The translations under genes and the position numbers were made by a program. A DNA stretch of 64,000 bases from assembly GCA_043721855.1 (NCBI GenBank), contig JAYSPY010000129.1, positions 1-64,000 on the forward strand, in the 5' to 3' direction. The notes beneath the pieces were generated by a model that did not search any database, was not told where the DNA came from, and was given only the letters and a program-made list of their open reading frames with translations. Below, in pieces: positions 25,358-34,492 of this stretch; the stretch's first letter is position 1; every line of letters begins with the position of its first letter. The DNA comes from JACMNW01 sp043721855. GTDB taxonomy: Bacteria; Pseudomonadota; Alphaproteobacteria; Rhodobacterales; Rhodobacteraceae.

Positions 25358-26002
25358 ATGGTTAAACAGCTTTCTTATGGCGCTCTGCACGCGGTCTTTT
25401 CCAGGTTTCAGGCGACAGAGCCGGAACCGAAAGGTGAATTGCACCATCTGAACGCATATACGCTGGTTGTGGCGGTGGCGCTGTCCGCGCAGTCAACCGA
25501 TCTGGGTGTGAACAAAGCCGTGCGGCCTTTGTTTGCTGTGGCTGACACCCCGCAAAAGATGCTGGATCTGGGCGAAGATGCGCTGATCCAAGCGATCAAG
25601 ACCATCGGCCTGTTTCGCACCAAGGCGCGCAATGTGATGCGGCTAAGCCAAATACTGGTCGATGATTTTGGCGGCGAAGTGCCGTCATCGCGCGCGGCGC
25701 TGATCTTGCTGCCGGGGGTAGGGCGCAAGACTGCGAATGTGGTTTTGAACATGTGGTTTGGCCAACCTGCCCAAGCGGTCGATACGCATATCTTCCGGCT
25801 TGGCAATCGGTCTGGCATAGCACCAGGCCGCGATGTCGATGCGGTGGAACGCGCAATCGAGGATAATGTGCCCGCCGAATATCAACAGCACGCGCATCAC
25901 TGGATGATCTTGCATGGCCGCTATATCTGCGTGGCGCGCAAGCCAAAATGCAGCGGCTGCCAGATCCGCGACTATTGTCTTTTTGAGGATAAAACCGAAT
26001 GA
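25358..26002 (+). CDS. nth: Endonuclease III (DNA glycosylase/AP lyase)
   Basis: 214 residues. Helix-hairpin-helix LPGVGRKTANVV with the catalytic Lys, the catalytic Asp in VDTHIFR, and a C-terminal [4Fe-4S] cysteine set C-x6-C-x2-C-x5-C. Removes oxidised pyrimidines. Start at 25358 (MVKQLSY) fits the family; ATG 25343 is possible. Its stop overlaps the next start (ATGA). Confidence 0.95.
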   Translation: MVKQLSYGALHAVFSRFQATEPEPKGELHHLNAYTLVVAVALSAQSTDLGVNKAVRPLFAVADTPQKMLDLGEDALIQAIKTIGLFRTKARNVMRLSQILVDDFGGEVPSSRAALILLPGVGRKTANVVLNMWFGQPAQAVDTHIFRLGNRSGIAPGRDVDAVERAIEDNVPAEYQQHAHHWMILHGRYICVARKPKCSGCQIRDYCLFEDKTE

Positions 26003-26982
26003 AATCATACCAGGTCGTTGGCATCGGCAATGCCATCGTTGATGTATTCACCACCGCCGATGACAGCTTTATCGAACTGATGGGCATCGAAAAGGGCATC
26101 ATGCAACTGGTCGAACGGGACCGGGGCGAAGTGCTGTATGGGGCCATGAAAGACCGGGTGCAGGCCCCGGGCGGATCGGTGGCCAACACGCTGGCGGGCT
26201 TGGGTAACCTTGGACTGACAACCGCGTTCATCGGGCGCGTTCATGATGATGCTTTGGGCCGTTTTTACGCCAGGACCATGGCTGATAATGGCACAGATTT
26301 TGTCAATCCGCCGGTGCCGGGCGGCGATCTGCCAACCTCGCGGTCGATGATCTTTGTGTCGCCCGATGGTGAGCGGTCGATGAACACCTATCTGGGAATT
26401 TCATCGGAGCTTGGCCCGGTTGACGTGTCAGACGGCGTGGCGGGGCAGGCCGAGTTTCTGTTTCTGGAAGGCTATCTTTACGATAAACCAAAGGGCAAAC
26501 AGGCTTTTGAACGCGCGGTACAGCTTTGCCATGCGGCGGGTGGCAAGGCGGGGATTGCGCTGTCAGACCCGTTCTGCGTGGACCGGCACCGCGATGATTT
26601 TCGACGTTTGGTCAAGGACTTGGACTATGTGATCGGCAACGAACACGAATGGTCGTCGCTTTATGAAACCGATCTGTCATCGGCGCTGGAACAGGCGGCG
26701 CGAGACTCTGGCCTTATTGTTTGCACAAGGTCGGGCCATGATGTGATTGTCGTGCGCGGCGATGAACAGGCCATCGTGCCCGTCCACCGCATAGTTCCCG
26801 TCGATGCCACAGGGGCGGGGGATCAGTTTGCAGCAGGTTTCCTGTATGGCATGGCTACCGGGCAAAGCCTTGCTGTTTGCGGGCGCATGGGCTGCGTTGC
26901 CGCAGCAGAAGTGATCAGCCATTTTGGCGCGCGGCCTGAGACGGATTTGAAATCACTGTTCCGCAAAGACGGGCTGATCTGA
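25999..26982 (+). CDS. PfkB-family kinase, adenosine kinase-like
   Basis: 327 residues. Signature 2 of the PfkB family, DATGAGDQFAAG, lies near residue 268; the start VVGIGNAIVDV and PGGSVANTLAGL (residues 53-64) match alphaproteobacterial adenosine kinases. Likely phosphorylates adenosine, guanosine or a related nucleoside. Translationally coupled to nth and followed by a terminator. Confidence 0.88.
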   Translation: MKSYQVVGIGNAIVDVFTTADDSFIELMGIEKGIMQLVERDRGEVLYGAMKDRVQAPGGSVANTLAGLGNLGLTTAFIGRVHDDALGRFYARTMADNGTDFVNPPVPGGDLPTSRSMIFVSPDGERSMNTYLGISSELGPVDVSDGVAGQAEFLFLEGYLYDKPKGKQAFERAVQLCHAAGGKAGIALSDPFCVDRHRDDFRRLVKDLDYVIGNEHEWSSLYETDLSSALEQAARDSGLIVCTRSGHDVIVVRGDEQAIVPVHRIVPVDATGAGDQFAAGFLYGMATGQSLAVCGRMGCVAAAEVISHFGARPETDLKSLFRKDGLI

Positions 26983-27014
26983 TTTTCATCTCGGTACAAA
27001 TATCCCACGGGGGT

Positions 27015-27039
27015 GCGGGGGTGTGAAACCCCCGCTTTT
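27015..27039 (+). terminator. Terminator after the adenosine kinase-like gene
   Basis: GCGGGGG (27015-27021), loop TGTGAAA, CCCCCGC (27029-27035), TTTT. Only the plus direction has a T run. Confidence 0.75.
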
Positions 27040-27053
27040 CGGCAAAAAACGCC

Positions 27054-27872
27054 TTATTCCCCAAGCTTCGCGTGCACCTCGGCCAGATCAACCGGGCCAA
27101 GTGGCATCTTGTTGGCCGGAGTGTCGAAATCGTATTTGAACAGCTGAAAATCGCGCTTGTAGATTTCCCACATCAAATGCTGCGACAGATCGTCAAAGTA
27201 ATCTTCAACCGGGTGCAGTCGCTTCGGCCCGTGGCCTTCGCTTTCGTTGAATTTTGGGATCTTTTTGAGGTTCACCTTATGCGCAGTTTTGATGTTGCTC
27301 AGCACGTGCTGCATGCCCGCATCGAAATCTTCGGTGAAAAAGATGTGGTCGTATCGCCCACCGTTCACAATAAAGGTTGAGACATGCCCTGCCATGGCTG
27401 ACCAATGAATGTCCGGCTCCATTGGTTTGCGCCAGCGAATGGTGTCGCGTGCAAACAGCAAAAACCGACGGAAAGATGCGATTTGGTCAAATTCGGCGGT
27501 GCCATCATCACCGCCCACGTCGATGCCATATTTCTGCGTCAGCAGCGGCACCATATTGCCGCGATAGCGTTTGCCGTTGCGCTGCACGCCACAGATTTTG
27601 TCAAAGAATGACGACAGAATGCGCGTGTAAGGGTTGCGCACACAGGTAAACGCGTAAGAGCTATGGTTTTTGACATTGGCTTCAATCTTTGGCTGGCTCG
27701 CCTCGATCGCCCATTTGTGCATGCCGCTGGTCGCATCATGAATATCGCCATCGTAGAATTTCCCATGGTCCGAATAGAACATGATCTGTCCGATGGAAGA
27801 GCACGCGCATTTGGGCACCACGCGGTAAACCACACTTTCGCTTTCCGTCATCCAGGTGCCGGGAAACCCCAT
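27054..27872 (-). CDS. Sulfotransferase family 2 protein
   Basis: 272 residues. The 5'-phosphosulfate loop is VPKCACSSI (residues 19-27) and the 3'-phosphate site VRNPYTRILSSF (78-89), the paired PAPS-binding motifs of carbohydrate-type (family 2) sulfotransferases. AGGAGA precedes ATG 27872. It is divergent from a GT14 glycosyltransferase gene, so the pair may decorate a surface polysaccharide; the acceptor is unknown. Confidence 0.88.
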   Translation of the reverse strand: MGFPGTWMTESESVVYRVVPKCACSSIGQIMFYSDHGKFYDGDIHDATSGMHKWAIEASQPKIEANVKNHSSYAFTCVRNPYTRILSSFFDKICGVQRNGKRYRGNMVPLLTQKYGIDVGGDDGTAEFDQIASFRRFLLFARDTIRWRKPMEPDIHWSAMAGHVSTFIVNGGRYDHIFFTEDFDAGMQHVLSNIKTAHKVNLKKIPKFNESEGHGPKRLHPVEDYFDDLSQHLMWEIYKRDFQLFKYDFDTPANKMPLGPVDLAEVHAKLGE

Positions 27873-28019
27873 TCAATCTTGTCTCCTGCAAATCTGCGCG
27901 GCGTAAGTAACCACCCATAACAATTGACCCTAAAAAAGCAAACAAATGCTGTATTTTCAATGGCTGATAAAGCTATCTATGGAAACAATGCGCAGATTTC
28001 GGCAAGTAGAGTGCACTCA

Positions 28020-29597
28020 ATGGCAAAAATCGCCTATATCCTTCTGTGTCACAAAGATCCTGCCGGGGTTATTGCGCAGGCAGAGCGGCTGACTGCGACC
28101 GGTGACCTCATTGCCATTCATTTTGATGGCCGGGCAAAATCCGCCGATTTTGACCGCATTCGCACAGCTTTGGCCGGCAACGCTTCGGTCACATTTGCCA
28201 AGCGCCGCATAAAATGTGGCTGGGGTGAATGGAGCCTGATCGCGGCCACGTTGCTGGCGGTGCGGGCGGCGGTTGATGCTTTCCCGAGGGCTACGCATTT
28301 TTACATGCTGTCGGGCGACTGCATGCCGATCAAATCATCGCAATATGTGCACCAATTTCTGGACGACACCGAAGTTGACTACATCGAAAGTTTCGATTTC
28401 TTCAATTCAGACTGGATCAAGACCGGCATCAAGGAAGAGCGGCTGATCTACCGGCATTTGTTCAACGAACGCAATCAAAAGCAGTTGTTTTATGCCTCTA
28501 TGAACCTGCAAAAGTGGCTTAATCTGCCGCGAAAAGTGCCTGCCGACATTCAGATGCAGATCGGCAGCCAATGGTGGTGCCTGCGCCGCCGCACGGTAGA
28601 AGCGGTGTTGGCATTCTGCACCAAACGCCCCGATGTGATGCGATTTTTCCGCACCACCTGGATCCCCGATGAGACGTTTTTTCAAACGGTCGTGGGCCAT
28701 CTGGTGCCCGAGGCAGAGATCAGGTCACGCACGCTGACGTTCCTGATGTTTTCCGACTACGGCATGCCGGTCAGTTTTTATGATGATCAATATGATTTGT
28801 TGATCAGCCAGGATTATCTGTTCGCGCGCAAAATCTCGCCCGAGGCGGCGTCGCTGAAAGATCGGTTGGGGCAGCTTTATGCAGCCACCGGCGCGACGTT
28901 TGCCATATCAAATGAGGGACGCGGCTTGCACCGGTTTCTTACGGGAAGGGGCCGGATCGGTCGGCGTTTTGCGCCAAGGTTCTGGGAAACCGAAAGCAGT
29001 ATCGGCCGGGGGCGCAGCTTGCTGATGGTGACGTGCAAGAAATGGCACGTGGCCAAGCGTCTGGTCGACAAGATTCGCAAAGTGACGAATCTGCCCTGTG
29101 TGGATTATCTGTTCAACGAGGCAGAAACAGCTTTGCCTGATCTTGGCGGCATCCAGACCACGCTGGAAAAGCGCACCCGCCACAGGCGCGCCGTGGTGCG
29201 GATGTTGTTCGATACCTGGGGTGCGGACCGGCTGGTGATTTGCATCGACCCGGCTGATGTCGACCTGATGCATGATTTTTACGCCGATAAATCAGATGTG
29301 CGGTTGTTGGAAATTGACTGTGAATTTACCGACGACTTCTTGCTGGGCCATGCCAGACGGGTTGGCCTTGCCGGGGCTTCCACGCCACAAGAAACCATCG
29401 ACCGGCTTTTGCCAACCATCCGCTACGATGTGCGGTTTGAATCCGACCGGCTGCATGACGCAAATTTTGATCAGTTCTTCGTCATGCGGCAATCGGCAAG
29501 CGTTGATGAAAATACCCTGCCTCTGGCGGCGTTTCTTGGTATTCCAGAAGCACAAGCGCGCGAGATTGCGCAGACCGATTACCTATTTGTGGATTGA
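28020..29597 (+). CDS. Beta-1,6-N-acetylglucosaminyltransferase-like GT14 protein (DUF5928-type C-terminus)
   Basis: 525 residues. The N-terminal 280 show the core-2/I-branching (GT14) pattern: AYILLCHKDP at the start, WGEWSLI near residue 82, FYMLSGDCMPIKS near 104, and GSQWWCLRR. The C-terminal 240 match the extra domain (DUF5927/5928) seen on these enzymes in Rhodobacteraceae and contain the nucleotide-fold-like SLLMVTCKKWHVAKRL segment. Start at 28020 (MAKIAYILL) since the preceding stretch is unlike the family. Divergent from the sulfotransferase; the HIT gene follows three bases after its stop. Confidence 0.85.
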   Translation: MAKIAYILLCHKDPAGVIAQAERLTATGDLIAIHFDGRAKSADFDRIRTALAGNASVTFAKRRIKCGWGEWSLIAATLLAVRAAVDAFPRATHFYMLSGDCMPIKSSQYVHQFLDDTEVDYIESFDFFNSDWIKTGIKEERLIYRHLFNERNQKQLFYASMNLQKWLNLPRKVPADIQMQIGSQWWCLRRRTVEAVLAFCTKRPDVMRFFRTTWIPDETFFQTVVGHLVPEAEIRSRTLTFLMFSDYGMPVSFYDDQYDLLISQDYLFARKISPEAASLKDRLGQLYAATGATFAISNEGRGLHRFLTGRGRIGRRFAPRFWETESSIGRGRSLLMVTCKKWHVAKRLVDKIRKVTNLPCVDYLFNEAETALPDLGGIQTTLEKRTRHRRAVVRMLFDTWGADRLVICIDPADVDLMHDFYADKSDVRLLEIDCEFTDDFLLGHARRVGLAGASTPQETIDRLLPTIRYDVRFESDRLHDANFDQFFVMRQSASVDENTLPLAAFLGIPEAQAREIAQTDYLFVD

Positions 29598-29600
29598 CCG

Positions 29601-29981
29601 ATGGCCTATGATTATGACGATCAGAACATCTTTGCCCGCATTCTGCGGGGCGAGATTCCCAACAAGACCGTGCTGGAAAGCGCCCATACTCTGGCTTTTC
29701 ACGACATCGGCCCGCAAGCGCCGATTCATATTTTGGTGATCCCCAAAGGGCCTTACGTAAACTTCGATCATTTTGCGGCAGCAGCCTCGGCCGAGGAATT
29801 GCTTGATTTTCATCGTGCGGCGGCGCAGATCGTGGCGCAGTCGGGTTTGGCACCGGGGCAGGGTGCACCGGGCTACCGCACAATTTCCAATGCTGGCGAT
29901 CATGGCCACCAGGAGGTGCCGCATTACCACATGCACATATTGGCGGGCCGCCCGCTTGGGCCAATGCTGACAAAGATGTGA
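29601..29981 (+). CDS. HIT-family nucleotide-binding hydrolase
   Basis: 126 residues of the HINT/PKCI branch: DDQNIFARILRGEIP at the start, HILVIPKG, and the catalytic histidine triad HYHMHILAG near the C-terminus. Likely hydrolyses purine nucleoside phosphoramidates or aminoacyl-AMP. Tightly behind the GT14 gene. Confidence 0.93.
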   Translation: MAYDYDDQNIFARILRGEIPNKTVLESAHTLAFHDIGPQAPIHILVIPKGPYVNFDHFAAAASAEELLDFHRAAAQIVAQSGLAPGQGAPGYRTISNAGDHGHQEVPHYHMHILAGRPLGPMLTKM

Positions 29982-30046
29982 ATGCGCAAAATCCGGGTCG
30001 CCGCCATCAGGCGTGTCTTGCCATATGACGCGTAAAGGAGATTCGC

Positions 30047-30511
30047 ATGGCCATCCATTTTTCCCCGATCCCGACCAAAACCGTGCGCGCCTATCAGGCA
30101 GGCGGTCCGGATGCCAACGGGCAGGCACCGGAACATCACATCTCGGACGGGGACGGTATTCCCTGTCGCCATTGCCTGAATGTGGTTCCGAAAGGTGCGG
30201 GGTATCTGGTGCTGGCCCACCGTCCGTTTCCGGCACTGCAACCCTATGCTGAACTGGGGCCGATCTTTTTGTGTGCGGATGCGTGCGATGCGGGTGGCGG
30301 CGAAAGCCTGCCAGCGGTTTTGAATTCGCCCGACTTTATCGTTCGGGGCTATTCTGCGGCAGATCGCATCATTTACGGCACGGGCGGCGTGATCGCGACC
30401 GACAGCATGATCGAGCATGCGGGGGCGTTATTGGCCGACCCCGCCGTGGCCTATGTGCATGTCCGTTCCGCGCGGAACAACTGCTATCAGGTGCGAATAG
30501 ATCGCGGCTGA
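30047..30511 (+). CDS. DUF1203 protein
   Basis: 154 residues. The segment CRHCLNVVPKGAGYLVLAHRPF (positions 40-61) and the following ELGPIFLCADAC are hallmarks of DUF1203, a family without known function whose conserved CxxC could bind metal. AAAGGAG precedes ATG 30047. Convergent with polA across a 46-bp gap filled by an AT-rich palindrome. Confidence 0.88.
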   Translation: MAIHFSPIPTKTVRAYQAGGPDANGQAPEHHISDGDGIPCRHCLNVVPKGAGYLVLAHRPFPALQPYAELGPIFLCADACDAGGGESLPAVLNSPDFIVRGYSAADRIIYGTGGVIATDSMIEHAGALLADPAVAYVHVRSARNNCYQVRIDRG

Positions 30512-30523
30512 AGTGGTGGGACG

Positions 30524-30546
30524 AAAATTTTTGTACGAAAAATTTT
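30524..30546. repeat. AT-rich palindrome, copy 3 (core TTTGTACGAA)
   Basis: Near-perfect 23-bp palindrome, arms AAAATTTTT and AAAAATTTT around GTACG, between the convergent DUF1203 and polA genes. It may act as a two-way terminator. Same type as 8496-8517, 8530-8549 and 32414-32439. Confidence 0.8.
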
Positions 30547-30557
30547 GGGCGCAGCAC

Positions 30558-33371
30558 TTAATGCGCGGCGGCCCAATTGGCACCCTGGCCCGCCTCCACC
30601 GTCAGTTTGACGGATAGTTTTACTGCCGGGTCCGCCGCCCCTTCCATCACATCGCGCGCCACCGGGATCAGCGCGTCTACCGCATCTTCGGCCACTTCAA
30701 ACAGCAATTCGTCATGCACTTGCAGCAGCATCTTGGCGTCAATTCCGGCAATCGCGGCTGGCATCCGGATCATCGCGCGGCGGATCACATCGGCGGCGGT
30801 GCCCTGAATAGGCGCGTTGATGGCGGCGCGTTTGGCGAAACCTGCTTGCGGGCCTTTGGCGTTGATCTCTGGCGTGTGGATCTTGCGGCCAAACAGCGTT
30901 TGCACAAAGCCATGTTCTTTGGCGAAGGCGACAGTATCGTTCATATATTCCTTGATGCCGGGGAAACGCTCAAAATAGCGTTCGATGAACCCCTGCGCCT
31001 CGGCCCGCGGAATGCGCAGGTTGCGGGCCAGACCAAAACCGGAAATGCCGTAGATGACGCCAAAGTTGATGGCCTTGGCCTGACGGCGCACCATCGGGTC
31101 CATGCCCTCCAAAGGCACATTGAACATCTCGGACGCGGTCATGGCGTGAATGTCCAAGCCATCGGCAAAGGCCTGCTTCAGCGCCGGAATATCCGCCACA
31201 TGCGCGAGGATGCGCAATTCAATCTGGCTGTAATCAAGGCTGACCAGAACGCGGCCTTTCGGGGCCACAAACGCCTCGCGGATGCGGCGGCCTTCGTCGC
31301 TGCGGATCGGGATGTTTTGCAAGTTCGGGTCGGTGGACGCCAGCCGCCCCGTGACCGCCCCTGTGATCGAATAGCTGGTATGAACGCGGCCGGTTTCCGG
31401 GTTGATATGGTCTTGCAGCGCGTCGGTATAGGTGGATTTCAGCTTGGCCAGTTGCCGCCAATCCAGCACGCGGCCCGGCAATTCGTGTTCGGTTGCAAGG
31501 TCTTCCAGAATATCCGCGCCTGTCGCATAGGCCCCGGTCTTGCCCTTTTCACCGCCGGGCAAGGACATCTTGTCAAACAGAATTTCGCCCAGTTGCTTGG
31601 GCGATCCTACGTTGAATTTTTCGCCCGCAAGGGTGTGAATCTCATGCTCCAGCCCCGCCATTTTCTGCGCAAATGCGTTCGACATGCGCGATAGCGTATC
31701 GCGGTCCACCTGAATGCCGGCCATTTCCATGGCCGCCAGAACGGGCACAAGCGGGCGTTCCAGCGTTTCATAAACGGTGGTCACACGGGCTTCATGCAGC
31801 TTTGGTTTGAAGGTTTTCCACAGCCGCAGTGTCACATCGGCATCCTCGGCTGCGTATTTCACCGCTTCGTCGATTGGCACCCGGTCGAAGGTGACCTGGC
31901 TTTTGCCAGACCCGAGCAGGGTTTTGATCGAGATCGGCGCATGGCCCAAATATTCCTCGGACAGCGCGTTCATGCCGTGCATATGCAAGCCCGCATGCAT
32001 GGCATAAGACATCAGCATGCTGTCATCAATCGGGGCCACATTGATGCCATGACGCGCAAAGATTTTGGCGTCATATTTCATGTTCTGGCCGATTTTCAGA
32101 ATGCTGGCGTCTTCCAGCACAGGCTTTAACAGGCGCAGTGCCAGTTCCAGCGGCATCTGGCCGGGGCTAAGGTCGGATGATCCGAACAGATCACCGCCGC
32201 CTTGTTTGTGGCCGAGCGGAATGTAGCAGGCGCGCCCGGCCTCAACACACAGTGAAATCCCCACCAGTTCGGCGCGCATTTCGTCAAGGCTGGTGGTTTC
32301 GGTATCCACGGCGACATGGCCGCGATCAACGATGGTGGCGATCCAGCGGGTCAGGGTGTCGACGTCGCGGACGCAATCGTAGGCGGAATGGTCGAAGGGC
32401 AGAGCGGTGGCATGAAAATTATTCGTATGAATAATTTTCGGCTCGCCTGCCGCTGGTTGAGGCGATGCAACCGCTGGTGCGGCCACTTTCAGGCTGGTCG
32501 CCACCCGCTGCGTCAGGGTGCGGAATTCCATCAGGTTCAGAAAGCCCAGCAAGGTGTCAGCGTCGGGCTGCGTCACCTCAAGGCTTTCCAGCGTGACATC
32601 AATCGGCATGTCGCAATCCAGCGCCACCAGCCGCTTGGAAATGCGGATCTGATCGGCATTGTCCACCAGCGCCGCGCGCCGTTTGGGTTGCGGAATTTCG
32701 CCCGCGCGCGCCAGCAGGGTTTCCAGATCACCGAATTCCTGGATCAGCAGAGCGGCGGTCTTGATGCCGATGCCCGGCGCCCCCGGCACGTTATCGACCG
32801 AATCCCCGGCCAGCGATTGCACATCGACCACGCGGTTCGGGGCGACGCCGAATTTTTCGAACACCTCATCCGGGCCGATGCGTTTTTGCTTCATGGGATC
32901 GAACATTTCCACGCCGTCACCGACCAATTGCATCAGGTCTTTGTCGGATGAAATGATGGTGACGTTGCCACCCGCATCGCGGGCTTTGCAAGACAGGGTG
33001 GCGATGATGTCGTCGGCCTCAAACCCCTCGGTTTCGATGCAGGCGATGTTGAAGGCGCGGGTCGCGTCGCGTGTCAGCGGGAATTGCGGGCGCAGGTCTT
33101 CGGGCAGGTCGGGGCGGTTGGCTTTGTAAGCGGGGTAGATGTCGTTGCGGAAGGTCTTTGACGAATGATCGAAGATCACCGCCACATGCGTGGGTGCATC
33201 GCCAGACTTGTTGCCTTCCAGATAGCGGAACAGGATGTTGCAAAACCCTGCGACGGCCCCCACCGGCAAGCCATCCGATTTGCGCGTCAGCGGCGGCAAC
33301 GCGTGATAGGCGCGAAAGATATAGGCCGATCCGTCGATCAGATGCAGATGGTGGCCCTTGCCGAATGTCAT
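30558..33371 (-). CDS. polA: DNA polymerase I
   Basis: 937 residues with all three activities: 5'-nuclease domain (residues 1-300, DGSAYIFRAYHALPP at the start), proofreading 3'-5' exonuclease (VAVDTETTSLDEM, retaining the catalytic acidic pair), and polymerase domain (SLDYSQIELRILAH, RRQAKAINFGVIYG, QVHDELLFE). ATG at 33371 has GGGAGA seven bases upstream. Odd: an AT-rich palindrome is inserted in frame at about residues 311-319, in the linker between the 5'-nuclease and exonuclease domains, giving the atypical KIIHTNNFH. Confidence 0.97.
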   Translation of the reverse strand: MTFGKGHHLHLIDGSAYIFRAYHALPPLTRKSDGLPVGAVAGFCNILFRYLEGNKSGDAPTHVAVIFDHSSKTFRNDIYPAYKANRPDLPEDLRPQFPLTRDATRAFNIACIETEGFEADDIIATLSCKARDAGGNVTIISSDKDLMQLVGDGVEMFDPMKQKRIGPDEVFEKFGVAPNRVVDVQSLAGDSVDNVPGAPGIGIKTAALLIQEFGDLETLLARAGEIPQPKRRAALVDNADQIRISKRLVALDCDMPIDVTLESLEVTQPDADTLLGFLNLMEFRTLTQRVATSLKVAAPAVASPQPAAGEPKIIHTNNFHATALPFDHSAYDCVRDVDTLTRWIATIVDRGHVAVDTETTSLDEMRAELVGISLCVEAGRACYIPLGHKQGGGDLFGSSDLSPGQMPLELALRLLKPVLEDASILKIGQNMKYDAKIFARHGINVAPIDDSMLMSYAMHAGLHMHGMNALSEEYLGHAPISIKTLLGSGKSQVTFDRVPIDEAVKYAAEDADVTLRLWKTFKPKLHEARVTTVYETLERPLVPVLAAMEMAGIQVDRDTLSRMSNAFAQKMAGLEHEIHTLAGEKFNVGSPKQLGEILFDKMSLPGGEKGKTGAYATGADILEDLATEHELPGRVLDWRQLAKLKSTYTDALQDHINPETGRVHTSYSITGAVTGRLASTDPNLQNIPIRSDEGRRIREAFVAPKGRVLVSLDYSQIELRILAHVADIPALKQAFADGLDIHAMTASEMFNVPLEGMDPMVRRQAKAINFGVIYGISGFGLARNLRIPRAEAQGFIERYFERFPGIKEYMNDTVAFAKEHGFVQTLFGRKIHTPEINAKGPQAGFAKRAAINAPIQGTAADVIRRAMIRMPAAIAGIDAKMLLQVHDELLFEVAEDAVDALIPVARDVMEGAADPAVKLSVKLTVEAGQGANWAAAH
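32414..32439. repeat. AT-rich palindrome, copy 4, inside polA
   Basis: Arms GAAAATTATTC (32414-32424) and GAATAATTTTC (32429-32439) around GTAT. It lies in the polA reading frame without breaking it and is strikingly AT-rich against its surroundings. Confidence 0.85.
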
Positions 33372-33459
33372 CGCGAATTCTCCCATCGCTCTGCGCGTGC
33401 TGTTCGCAGCTTATCGCCAAACGAAGATGGACGGAACGGACTGATGAGACGCCGCCAGC

Positions 33460-33645
33460 CTAGTGATCATCATGCGCATGGGCGCGGTCAATGATGTAGC
33501 GCTTGTCACAATAGCCGCATTCGACCCAACCGCGTTCTTCGGGGATACTTAGCCAAACGCGCGGATGACCAAGAGCGCCTTCGCCGCCATCGCAGGCGAC
33601 TTTCCATTTGGTGACAATTTCAGTCTCTGGCGCGGCATTTGGCAT
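33460..33645 (-). CDS. CHCC zinc-finger protein, NDUFS6-like
   Basis: 61 residues with CDGGEGALGHPRVWLSI followed by CGYCDKRY: the Cys-His-Cys-Cys zinc site of the mitochondrial NDUFS6/bacterial complex I accessory family. In alphaproteobacteria this protein is a subunit of NADH dehydrogenase, often encoded away from nuo. Start at 33645 (MPNAAPE) by family length. Located upstream of polA on the same strand (88-bp gap). Confidence 0.85.
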   Translation of the reverse strand: MPNAAPETEIVTKWKVACDGGEGALGHPRVWLSIPEERGWVECGYCDKRYIIDRAHAHDDH

Positions 33646-33715
33646 TGGTGGGCTTTCTGATCGTAAAATCGGTTGCAGTTTAGCGATTGGCAGGCAAGGG
33701 GCAAGGCCGCCTCCC

Positions 33716-34492
33716 TTAAGCACCCATCATCTGTGCGCGGCCCTTTAACGCGGCCAGCCAAGCCAGCCCTTGCACCGTCGCTTTGGCGGGGCGGTATTCG
33801 GCGGCAACCCAGCCGTCATAGCCCATGGCATCCAGATCGGCACAAAGCCCGGTCAGATCGAAGCCGCCACCGCCCGGTTCATTGCGGTTGGAAAGGCCCG
33901 CGATTTGCACATGGCTGACCCGGTGTTTGTGCTTTTCCCACACCGCATCTGCATCACCATGCAGGCGGGCTGCGTGCCACAGATCGAATTGCAGCCCGAG
34001 TTGCGGCAAGCCAAGATCGTCGATCAACCGCCCGGCCTGATCAAAATCGTTCAGGAAGTAACCCGGCATATCAACCGGATTCAGGGGTTCGATGCACAGC
34101 TTCAGGTCAGGCGTTTGCGCCGCCGCCCAAGCCAGATTTTCGCAATAGGTTTGTTCTGCCACGGGCCCGCGCGCGATGCCTGCCATCACATGGACCCGCG
34201 CCGCACCCAGACGCATGGCCAGATCGGCGGCTTTTAAAAAGCTGTTGCGAAAGGCTTTCTCGGCCCCTGGCACCGCCGCGTGGCCCCGGTCACCCGCCAC
34301 CCAATCGCCGGGTGGCGCGTTGATAAGGGCAAGGGGAATGCCGCCCAGCGCCTCCTCCCATTCCTTGGCGGAATGGTCGTAAGGAAACAGCACCTCAACC
34401 CCGTCAAAGCCAGCGTTATGAGCGTGACGCGGGCGCGACAGCATGGATGCTTCGGTGAACATCATGGTCAGATTGGCAGCAAAACGCGGCAT
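33716..34492 (-). CDS. hyi: Hydroxypyruvate isomerase-like TIM-barrel protein
   Basis: 258 residues of the AP endonuclease 2-type TIM barrel: NLTMMFTE at the start, NAPPGDWVAGDRG near residue 59, LCIEPLNPVDMPGYFL around 129, LQFDLWHA, and AAEYRPAK near the end, including the metal-binding Glu and Asp/His. These match hydroxypyruvate isomerase, which would link glycolate/glyoxylate metabolism to tartronate semialdehyde, but substrate identity is inferred. Its ATG overlaps the DUF1285 stop by one base. Confidence 0.8.
   Translation of the reverse strand: MPRFAANLTMMFTEASMLSRPRHAHNAGFDGVEVLFPYDHSAKEWEEALGGIPLALINAPPGDWVAGDRGHAAVPGAEKAFRNSFLKAADLAMRLGAARVHVMAGIARGPVAEQTYCENLAWAAAQTPDLKLCIEPLNPVDMPGYFLNDFDQAGRLIDDLGLPQLGLQFDLWHAARLHGDADAVWEKHKHRVSHVQIAGLSNRNEPGGGGFDLTGLCADLDAMGYDGWVAAEYRPAKATVQGLAWLAALKGRAQMMGA

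Noticed and set aside
30714..31694. 326-codon open frame on the plus strand
   Set aside because: Antisense to polA with no recognisable domain.
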